From Ctena decussata (Eukaryota; Mollusca; Bivalvia; Lucinida; Lucinidae), in the NCBI GenBank assembly GCA_963989385.1, contig OZ022499.1, positions 51,635,757 to 51,699,756 on the forward strand: a DNA stretch of 64,000 nucleotides, read 5' to 3'. Below are positions 55,741-64,000 of the stretch, piece after piece (positions within the stretch are counted from its first letter, which is position 1; each line of letters starts with the position of its first letter). The position numbers and the translations under genes are program-made. Below the pieces are notes generated by a model. It made no database searches. It had not been told where the DNA came from and saw nothing but the letters and a program-made list of their open reading frames with translations.

Positions 55741-57798
55741 CAAGTCGCCCAAGGGCAACGATCGCTCACCTGCCAGTATATGCTCAGATCAAGTGGCCAA
55801 AATGCAAGCTTTCGGCTCAGGCAGGCTAATAAACAGGCTGCAATTCTATAGGATTGGATAGTGAGTGTGTAAACTGTTCCATCATGGCCACTTCCATAAA
55901 ATCACTAAATGACCTTGACCTCTAGTATTTATAGAAGTTGAAGTTGACTGCATTTCCATATCACAGAGCTCAATAGCAACAGAAAAATGCACTTTCTCAT
56001 CCTTTCCCATTCAAAAGCCTAAGGGACCAAATTTGACCTTGCCATAAAATAGGTCAAGGTCAACCTAAGGTCATCGTTTATATAAACTTTGTAGTACTAT
56101 AGTCCATGATGCCACATACTAAGTTTCAAGGCAATCGGCCCAGTGGTTCTTGAGAAGTAGAATTTTTAAGGTTTTTACCATAAATGGGCATGGTGGCCAT
56201 CTTGGTCATGTGATCTGGGTCAAATATATAAATTTTGTTTCTTTATACTGTTACTGCGGCTATGGATTCGTTCCGCTGAGGTGCGGGGGCAACGTCGATA
56301 TGAGAATTGAAATACTACTACTGCTGTTAAGGCTCTATATGAAATTTGGCTTCCATCAGCCCAGTGATTTCTGAGGAGAAGTCCTTAGTAAATGTTGACG
56401 ATGGATGACGACGACAATGACCTTGACCTCTAGTATTCATAGGGGTTGACGATGACTGAATTTCCATATCACAGAGGACAATAGCAACAGAAAAATGCAC
56501 TTTTTCTGCTTTTCCAATTCAAAAGCTCAAGGGACCAAATTTGACCTTGCCATAAAACAGGTCAAGGTCAACCTAAGGTCATCATTTATGTAAGCTTTGT
56601 AGTACTGGAGTCAAAGATGCTACATACTTAGTTTCAAGGTAATCGGGCCAGTGGTTCTGGAGTAGAAGATTTTTTAAGGTTTTTACCATATATGAGCATG
56701 GCGGCCATCCTGGTCATGTGACCTAGGCCAAATATATAAACTATCGTTCCCACATCCTGTTAAGTCTTTATATGAAATTTGGATTCAATCAACCCAATGG
56801 TTTCTGAGGAGAAGATGTTTGAAAATGATGACACCCAATGGCCAAATGACCTTTGATCAAGGTCACTAAATGACCTAGACCTCTCATATCCATAGGTGTG
56901 TAAATTGACTACATTTCCATATCACAGAGCACAAAAGCAACAGAAAAATGCACTTTTTCAGATTTTCCATTCAAAAGTCTAAGGGACCAAATTTGACCTT
57001 GCCATGAAATAGGTCAAGGTCAACCCAAGGTCACCATTTATATAAATTTTGTAGGACTAGAGTCCAAGATGCTACATATTAAGTTTCAAGGCAATTGGCC
57101 CAGTGGTTCTGGAGAAGAATATTTTTAAAGGTTTTAACCATATATGGGCATGGCGGCCATCTTGGTCATGTGACCTGGGACAAATATATAAAATTTCTTT
57201 CCCGCTTTGCCTGAAGGCTGCATATGAAATTTAATTAAAATTAGCCCAGTAGTTTCAGAGGAGAAGTCCTCTAAAAATGTTGACACACAACGGACAAATG
57301 ACCTTTGGCCAAGGTCACTTAATGACCTTGACCTCTAGTATTCATAGGGGTTGACGATGGCTGCATTTCAGTATCTCAGAGCACAATAGCAATATAAAAA
57401 TGCACTTTTTCAGCTTTCCCCATTCAAAAGCCTAAGGGACCAAATTTGACCTTGCCATAAAATAGGTCAAGGTCAGCACAAGGTCATGATTTATATAAAT
57501 TTTGTAGTACTAGAGTCAAAGATGCTACATACCAAGTTTCAAGGCAATCGGCTTAGTGGTTCTGGAGAAGAAGATTTTTAAAGGTTTTTACCATGTATGG
57601 GCATGGCTGCCATCTTGGTCATGTGACCTGGGCCAAATATATAAACTTTCGTTCCCCCATCCTGTTAAGGCTCCATATGAAATTTGGCTTCAATCCGCCC
57701 AGTGGTTTCTGAGAAGAAGATGTTTAAAAGTGTGGACGCTGACGACGATGGACGACAGACCAAGGCTATACTATAAGCTCACCTTGACAGGTGAGTTA
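55741..57798 (+). mobile_element. Helitron-like tandem-array element, ~452-bp units
   Basis: The left end is CAAG, hairpin GCCC/GGGC, then ATCGCTCACCTG. The right end is GACAGGTGAGTTAAAA after a GACGACGATGG run. GCCATAAAATAGGTCAAGGT recurs at 56041, 56549, 57001 and 57454 (spacing 508, 452, 453). The long first unit has a 76-bp insertion. Same polarity as 760-9702 and opposite to 23305-25252. Sits in intron 10. Confidence 0.65.
56254..56323. mobile_element. 70-bp insertion with CTGTTA duplication
   Basis: CTGTTA flanks it (56248-56253, 56324-56329); the other units lack it. The core GTTACTGCGGCTATGGAT, TTCCGCTGAGGTG, G run, GAGAATTGAAA also occurs at 21873-21960. Confidence 0.75.
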
Positions 57799-57937
57799 AA
57801 AAGACAACAAAACAGAAATGTAGGTTTTGAGCAAGAATTTGAACAAAAAAAAGCTGCTGTAGCTTGTGAGCAAGAATTTAAAGAAAAAACTTCCTCTAGG
57901 AGAAATTAAATTGTACTTTGAATGTAGTTAATACTTA

Positions 57938-58130
57938 AAGCACCAAAACTGAAAATTGTTTAATTTGCAAACAGCATAGATACAGATGAGGCAGCTCATA
58001 ATGAGCCTCCTCATCTGGATCTACACTGTTGGCCCTGTAGTCTTAGAATTTTCAATATGATATAGCATGGGCCAAACAAATTTTTATTTTTGCAGGCATA
58101 AATTTTGTTGTCTGGGTTATTTTGGCTTGT
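57938..58130. mobile_element. hairpin MITE, copy of 47886 family
   Basis: Central hairpin GATGAGGCAGCTCATAATGA / GAGCCTCCTCATC flanked by GCAAACAGCATAGA and CTACACTGTTGGC. Ends GCACCAAAA/TTTTGGC are degenerate. It stops about 27 nt before the exon 11 acceptor. Confidence 0.65.
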
Positions 58131-58157
58131 AGGGTTAATTGTGCCAGTGTTTTTCAG

Positions 58158-58238
58158 GTAATTATGGTACGTCTCCAGAGAGTAACCTTCACTGCCTTGC
58201 ACAACTACCTAGGCCTCAGTAGTGAGCTCATTAATAAG
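58158..58238 (+). CDS. PNPLA6: PNPLA6/7 exon 11
   Basis: Acceptor TGTTTTTCAG, donor AAG|GTACAA, phase 0 both sides, 27 codons. It encodes [20 protein letters not shown] and SSELINK (residues 313-339). IM[VI]RLQRV.F.AL.NYLGL is one of the most conserved stretches in animal NTE proteins. Confidence 0.97.
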
Positions 58239-58434
58239 GTACAACAATCAGTTTATAGTCTTTCTTATTACTAACGAAATGCGAGTCTTAGGTATTACTT
58301 TTACGGCAGTGGTGGTGATGTTAACTTTTTTAAAGTTTTGTTATTCTTCAGAATTCATCTTACAAAGGGAAACAAGTTTTGTAACTTCCTACTTGTTTGC
58401 TTCTCTGTGTGAAGAAGCCACACCAAAATGGGGT

Positions 58435-58515
58435 CTACTCTTTAAGGAGAAAGAATTTGCTCCAAGGGGACAAGGGAGCAAATTCTTTTTGCTTAAAGAC
58501 TTTACCCCCACTGAG
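58435..58515. repeat. TTAA-family hairpin
   Basis: AAAGAATTTGCTCC...GGAGCAAATTCTTT around ~12 nt, with flanks GGGGTCTACTC and TTTACCCCCACTGAGAAGG like other copies. Confidence 0.75.
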
Positions 58516-58639
58516 AAGGAAAGCAAAGAAGAAGAAAATGGCAGTGTCCCCCCCCCCCCAACCCCTCACACACACAAAACTCAATCCCTTCCCCTTAATG
58601 ATAGTAGATTAGTTTTGCAACAGCAAAAGCTTCCTTAGG

Positions 58640-59275
58640 GCCTGTACACACTGCAAACATATCTGTGTAAGAGATCTTCAGCCTTTGCTGATCACCCACT
58701 TGGAAGAAGCCAGCCACAAAAGCTTAAAACAAGAAAGTAGGCCCCTGTAAGATTTTGTGACTGCCTTCTGTGGTCATACATATCAGCATGGCCCTAATGT
58801 AGTTTGAATAACACTTTGGGTGGGATACCTTTTAAAAATAAGTCTTTTTAACTAACAACATCATCAGTTATGAACAACCCAGCCATAGATGCTTCATCTT
58901 TATCTTTTTTTAAGGGGCTCTATTATTGAACAGGGCCTGACAAATCCAATGTCCGGCTGCCCGGGACAAGTTAAAAAAATTTCTGGACAAGTGAAATATT
59001 TTCTTACATGCCCAGAAAAATGTATAGGATATATAGGGAAAACCTAAGGATATCGACATTTTGTAGCAGAATCTGTGTACCCGACAAGTTGGTCAAATTC
59101 TGATTTGTCAGCCCCTGTAATTGGAACTTTTGGTTGTATGTAAGATAAAACTTAATTTTGACCCCAAATGACAAATTCTCTGTGAAAACAGCACTTTTTT
59201 ATGGACAGTGGGAAAAACAATCTGTACTAAAAAATCTGTTCAAAACCATTTTCAATATATGCAATTTTATTGTAG
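58640..59275. other. intron 11, unannotated
   Basis: No exon or named repeat recognised. A GACAAGT-containing inverted pair near 58965 and 59080 may be a small element. Confidence 0.35.
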
Positions 59276-59411
59276 CACAGTGATGTTGATCTGAAGTCCT
59301 TATCCATCCATGCCCTAAACCCACAGCCTAGTCACAGTCCATCTAAGAGACTCAGCAGTACAGTGTCAGGGACATCAGATTCAGAGACAGAAATGAAGTT
59401 TGATCAGCCTG
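59276..59411 (+). CDS. PNPLA6: PNPLA6/7 exon 12, Ser-rich linker
   Basis: Acceptor TTTTATTGTAG, donor CCTG|GTAAGA, phase 0 to 1. It encodes 45 residues of low conservation (340-384), rich in Ser/Pro with SKRLSS and an acidic SDSETE. The linker between cNMP-like domains 1 and 2 is variable across the family, so this exon is supported by splice sites and frame. Confidence 0.8.
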
Positions 59412-59864
59412 GTAAGAAAGGAGTTAACGCTTGCAGTAAAGAGATTTGGATATAGGGGCTCATTCTCAGGTCTTCTTGATAGCGATTGTCAAAAGTACAA
59501 AACACATAAAGGCAGTAATTCCTACTTGATTCTGCACAATCTGATTGATAGAGAGCACATGAAAACAGCTTTTAAACATTGATAACTCCAACTGCACATT
59601 CTAATATTAATTTAGAGCAATTTGACTGGCCAAGAGTGAAAGAAAAATGACTTTTGAATTTCAGTTGATCCCCAACACATGAATTTTAGAATAAACTTTG
59701 TTGTGGCAGTTTCTAAGGACATTAAACCATCTTTTTTTTGGACTCCATGAAAGCTGAAATGATGATTTCAACTCTTAAATAAATGAGTCATGACATGAAT
59801 AGAGGGTGAAAAGTACATACATTGACTCAGACCAGCCTGCACATCCATGCACTCTGGTCAAAGC

Positions 59865-60596
59865 CTAGGTTGATTAAGTGTTAAGATATACAGTGGAGTA
59901 TCAAAACAGATCATGAGAATATATAGTCCAGTTATAAGTTTTGCTATTTGCAGATATGCTGCGTACTTTTTAACACAACAGATAGATGAGCAATATTCCT
60001 ATTTGGAAACTAAATGTTCACAAAATGTTCTGCAAAAAGGCTAGCAAAATATAATGATACTGTTCCACTTTTACTTTGGTAACCCATATGATTACAAAAT
60101 TATCACTAGGCTGATTAAGTGTAAACTATAGACATACAGTGGAGTATCAAAACAGATCATGAGAATATATAGTCCAGTTTTAAGTTTTGCTATTTGCAGA
60201 TATGCTGAGTACTTTTTAACCCAACAGATAGATGAGCAATATTCCTATATGGAAACTAAATGTTCACAAAATGTTCTGCAAAAAGGCTAGCAAAATATAA
60301 TGATAGGGTTCCACTTTTACTTTGGTAACCCATATGATTACAAAATTATCACTAGGCTGATTAAGTGTAACCTATAGACATACAGTGGAGTATCAAAACA
60401 GATCATGAGAATATATAGTCCAGTTTTAAGTTTTGCTATTTGCAGATATGCTGAGTACTTTTTAACACAACAGATAGATGAGCAATATTCCTATTTGGAA
60501 ACTAAATGTTTACAAAATGTTCTGCAAAAGGGCTAGCAAAATATAATGATACTGTTCCACCTTTATTTTGGTAACCCATATTATTACAAAATAGAT
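59865..60596. repeat. 246-bp tandem triplication
   Basis: CAGTGGAGTATCAAAACAGA starts at 59891, 60137 and 60383, exactly 246 bp apart. The copies are nearly identical, so the expansion is recent. Intron 12. Confidence 0.95.
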
Positions 60597-60612
60597 AAAT
60601 TGGTGTAATTAT

Positions 60613-60772
60613 TTAAGGAATGAATGTTATTTTTCTAACGTTTACTGAAGTATAAACTACATCGGGTCACGAGCAAAGTAAGTGAGCCCCGAAGGGGTTT
60701 ACGTAAACTTTGCTCGTGACCCAATGTAGTTTATACTTCAGTAAATGTTTAAAAAATAACATTCATTCCTTA
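60613..60772. repeat. 65-bp-arm palindrome
   Basis: TAAGGAATGAATGTTATTTT ... GGGTCACGAGCAAAGT and its near-perfect complement, with a GGGGTTTACGT-type spacer of about 25 nt. Directly follows the triplication. Confidence 0.9.
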
Positions 60773-61148
60773 TATTTTTATTATTAAACGATGCTTTTGA
60801 TCAATAAAAAGATAAACAAAATTAAGAAATACATATATAAAGATTGTTTGAAAAACATTACCGGCCGAATTTAGCAATAGTTTGGAACAGCCGCATTGTC
60901 ACTGCCTACCAGTAAATTCCACCTCCTGCAGTAGATTTCGCGTGCAAGCAGGCGTAGCGAGCTGTCACTCAATGTTTGCTAGCCATTCAAGTACATGGAA
61001 TGTTGTAGATTTCACGTGCTAGTTAGTGAGATGAATTGTCACTCTGAAGCGCGTGATACAATGTAATTATTGACTTTTAAACAACATTGACGCCCGCATC
61101 ACTTAATTGGGTTAACAGAGAGCTCTACACTGATAATGTAATATTACT

Positions 61149-61193
61149 AAACACCTCAAAGTGGCCAAACAGAAATTACGGTTTGGCCACTTT
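61149..61193. repeat. short palindrome
   Basis: AAAGTGGCCAAAC / GTTTGGCCACTTT with an 11-nt loop. Confidence 0.85.
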
Positions 61194-61371
61194 CAGGAGT
61201 TTTGCGAGAATACACTTGTGCTTTTACTTCACAGCAAATATTGAGCATAAATATACTTTACATATGCATGATTTGAATGCTTTGTTATATTTTGGCTAAC
61301 TTTTTGCAGAATCACTCATTTTGAATTTTCAAGTGGGATTTACCATCTCAAATTCAGTTATCTTTGTTCAG

Positions 61372-61502
61372 ACAAAGGACGTCTATTGAGTGTTGCCAGT
61401 ACCTCAGATGAAGCTGATACTAGTATGAGAAGGATATCTGACTTTGACGTTGCTTGTCTGAGGGCAGGGGTTACTGGACAGAGTCAGGGTGTTGGAAGAC
61501 AG
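61372..61502 (+). CDS. PNPLA6: PNPLA6/7 exon 13, linker with RRIS motif
   Basis: Acceptor TCTTTGTTCAG, donor CAG|GTATGC, phase 1 to 0. It encodes DKGRLLSVASTSDEADTS, then MRRISDFDVACLRAG (residues 384-428). SDFD followed by a short segment also occurs in the vertebrate linker, a weak positional match. RRIS fits a basophilic-kinase (PKA-type) site. Confidence 0.82.
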
Positions 61503-62060
61503 GTATGCTTTCTTACTGTGTTAACGAGTGTGTCACACAATAATTTTGAAATGTAGGGACAAGCATACATGTACAAAGTATGAAAAACATTACATAAAAC
61601 TAGAGTTGAAAGGGACAGAAAGTTAGAAAATAGAATTAAAGAATGTATTAGAGCTTCATGTAGTGATCAAAATTTTGCCCCAGTGGGCTTCCTGTCATTG
61701 CCGTTTGTCCATATACATGTATAAAAGGAAAATCTATGGAAGAAAATAAAAATAAATAAGAAAAAAGACACCTGGGGAGATTTGTATGTTGTGGCAGAGT
61801 ATCACACTGTCATATAAGACTCTTTCATTATCTGAAATGCAGCATATTTAGTTTAACAGCTGAATCTTTGAAAAGGTGGGTCATTATAAAGGTGGCTCAC
61901 TATACTTTGTTTGGTCTTGAAATGGTTGAATATGGCTAGTTTTGTTCAGTTGTGTGATTTCTTAGTTCAGTATGTCTATAGTAACTTTTGGTAATAACTT
62001 CCCAGATCTTCACTGCAGTATAGAGATGCTCACTGTTGTTAAAATTTTCGAGGAGGGAGC
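61503..62060. other. intron 13, left part
   Basis: No exon or repeat recognised. Confidence 0.4.
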
Positions 62061-62079
62061 CTATTACAATGTACCTTAA

Positions 62080-62490
62080 AAATTCTAAAAATTAGGACTC
62101 CTAAAATAATTAGAGTGGAGTCGGGTAACTTCGGACAGCGGGTAAATTCGGACATACCATTGCAAACAGTGAAAATCCAGATGAGACGGCTCATTATGAG
62201 CCGCCTCATCAGGATTTTCACTGTTTGCCCAATTAATTTTGTTTAAATTCCAAACAACTGACATGTAAAGGAAACAATGTCACTGTCCGAATTTACTCGC
62301 TGTCCGAATTTATCCAACGTTCCCATAACGTAATTATCCTAAAAATGGAGCAGTTTGGTTTTACAATGCAGAAATGCATCTTAAAGATGGGTATGGAATG
62401 GCAAACTGTATAGGCTCCTTTTAGGAGCAGTCTGATCTGAGCCTGCACTCTTTTATCAAACCAGTCTGTCCCAATTCTTAGAGTTATTGT
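62080..62490. mobile_element. TACCGTAA-family MITE carrying a second MITE
   Basis: The outer copy runs from ACCTTAAAAATTCTAAAAAT to TCTGTCCCAATTCTTAGAGT. Inserted within it (about 62118-62317) is another MITE. The inner TIRs contain the direct repeat TAAATTCGGACA twice per end, and its hairpin (62161-62229) reads GCAAACAGTGAAAATCCAGA, GAGACGGCTCATTATGAGCC. Confidence 0.7.
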
Positions 62491-62631
62491 AGTATTTTTA
62501 CGTTCAACAGCCAAAGAATTTAGTTTTAAGCACATTTGCAGTAGTTGGAGTGACCAAATATACAACAAAAGTATTACTTATCAGGATGGTTTAAATTATA
62601 AATTTTTCATGATGAATATTTTCTGATATAG

Positions 62632-62712
62632 ATATTTTACGATGACGGCAGTTTAGCTCCTCCTAAGATTCGACATAGACGACCATCTTTGCCAGTTGCA
62701 AAGAGGAGGGTT
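62632..62712 (+). CDS. PNPLA6: PNPLA6/7 exon 14, linker with RRPS motif
   Basis: Acceptor TTCTGATATAG, donor GTT|GTAAGT, phase 0 both sides, 27 codons ending in residue 455. It encodes IFYDDGSLAPPKIRHRRPSL PVAKRRV, very basic, with RRPS fitting a basophilic-kinase site. Little conservation; the call rests on splice sites, frame and order. The next exon is not in the window. Confidence 0.7.
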
Positions 62713-62719
62713 GTAAGTG

Positions 62720-64000
62720 CACAAGACTGAAGTGCACTAATTGTATCCCTGGCATACAAAGTGTGTCAGGGGTATATAGTTTTTGTTATTTCATCGTTTG
62801 ATGCATTCATTTGTTCATGTTTTTTTTTCTACATCAAAGTTCTGCTTTTGACCTATTTTGATTGCTCATGTTAAGTAGGTGGCATTGGCTGGGGGTATAC
62901 ATGAGTCTCTGCTCACTTTCTCTAGTACCACATTGATTTTAGCATTGTATCACTGCTCCAGCTAACAAGAGTACCTGAGGTGTATGGATATACATACCGG
63001 TACACATTTTTCTGCCATTTTGACAAAGGGGATCAACTTTTATGAATTTCTGTTTGCTTTCTTTTCAAAGCTCTTTCAGAATGGAGTCTGCACAAAATAG
63101 AAAGAATTTGCTCTTAAAGGAGCAAATTCTTTCTTGAAAGAATTTGCTCCTTTAAGAGCAAATTGTTGAGAAGGGATACATGAAATGAAAATGTGTCACT
63201 TTTTCCCCATCTTGGGTTAAATATCATACAGTGAAGTTGCACAGAGTCTACCTAACTTCTCCGAATATCCCCATAAAACTCTAAACCAATTCAGATCAGT
63301 GGCAAATTTCAGGTAGTTTCTTCAGTTTCACTTTAAAATATTTTGTCATTAAGGCAACTAACAGACCTTACTGGTTTCTTTTACTTTTATTCTGACAACT
63401 TTGCCAAATGTTCAGAAAGAATCATCCATGTGTTTCAAGAAGAAAAAAAAAAAAAACATTACATTTTGAACATGTGTGGTAATAGATTTTTTATGCATGT
63501 CTTGTATGTAAGACGGGAAAACCGAAATAAGCAGTAGCAGTCACAAACAGTGGAGACATCTCATTTGAATATACACTTTTTGCCATTTTATAGTGACTTA
63601 ATTATAGTATAATATATTTCGAAATGAATGAACTTGTCTAAATATAAAAGTTGGAGAGTCTAACTCAGATGTTTGGGGATGAAAATGATTAACATTACAC
63701 AGTGACATTAGACTACCAATACATATTTGCAGTTCTGGAATAATTATTTCAAATGAAAATATACGCATAAATATGCAAAATAAAATAGAAATTTATAACA
63801 AAGTCAGATATCAGATTTTCAATAGTATTTGATTGAACATCCTTTTGTCTACATAATATTCAGAAAGTGATCTTACATTTTTGTCTTACCTGAGACTGGC
63901 AGAATTGAGACATAAGTAGTTCTTTTCTGGCATTGGGAGTGGCATTGAGGGCATCATTTTTCATGGAGGTTATGGTATAGCTCTGTTTGATGACAGTGAG
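62720..64000. repeat. intron 14 to window end
   Basis: A TTAA-family MITE copy starts near 62978 (GAGGTGTATGGATATACATA). It has a double hairpin at 63100-63166, where TTTGCTCTTAAAGGAGCAAA and TTTGCTCCTTTAAGAGCAAA lie side by side. A CAAACAGTGGAGAC fragment is near 63544. No further exon of the gene was found. Confidence 0.55.

Noticed and set aside
57556..57909. 117-codon frame as a gene
   Set aside because: Mostly array unit sequence running out through the element terminus into intron.

Overview
The window looks like nuclear DNA of a marine bivalve mollusc. This is an inference from three things: AT-rich sequence, widely spaced small exons with GT-AG introns, and dense bivalve-type repeats (tRNA-headed SINEs with a conserved body, tandem-array elements, hundreds-of-bp MITEs). 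There is no bacterial gene organisation, CRISPR array or rRNA. Two host genes can be read, and both run off the window.

Gene 1 is on the minus strand, 19654 down to 364, continuing left of base 1. It encodes a secreted or surface protein: a signal-peptide exon (19570-19654), a single-exon von Willebrand A domain with a complete MIDAS (10338-10892), and an EGF module (364-492). All junctions are phase 1, as expected of shuffled extracellular modules. The introns are about 8.7 and 9.8 kb and are packed with repeats.

Gene 2 is on the plus strand, 34320 to beyond 64000. Fourteen exons join in one uninterrupted frame of 1,365 nt (455 codons). They encode the N-terminal part of a neuropathy target esterase / Swiss cheese type patatin-like phospholipase (PNPLA6/7): lumenal N-terminus, one membrane anchor, the RFRKRE/FYGRKML basic segment, the first cyclic-nucleotide-binding-like domain and the start of the Ser-rich linker. 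The later cNMP domains and the catalytic patatin domain lie to the right.

The 14 kb between the genes (about 19.8-34.3 kb) is retroelement-rich. It holds a Helitron-like tandem-array element (23.3-25.25 kb), a decayed minus-strand Ty3/Gypsy pol split by nested insertions (25.27-30.2 kb), a 5'-truncated but open LINE ORF (30.2-31.5 kb) and a 1.5-kb TIR element (32.1-33.6 kb).

The introns act as repeat collectors. Related array elements (760-9702, 23305-25252, 27717-29085, 55741-57798) have ~443-464-bp or ~166-bp units, conserved GCTCACCTG termini and a terminal hairpin. They are crowded with nuclear-receptor-type half-sites (TCAAGGTCA; DR1-like TGGGTCAAAGGTCA). Other arrays have 145-, 155-, 53- and 246-bp units. 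Several TEs show empty-site or target-duplication evidence: a 4.66-kb TA-flanked element, a 1.36-kb mariner-like element, an hAT-like element with 8-bp TSD, three SINE copies with 9-12-bp TSDs and a 221-bp MITE with 6-bp TSD. The most interesting arrangement is a ~0.65-kb-armed foldback around the 33-nt in-frame exon 2 of the PNPLA6/7 gene. One arm ends at the splice acceptor and the other lies inside an hAT-like element.
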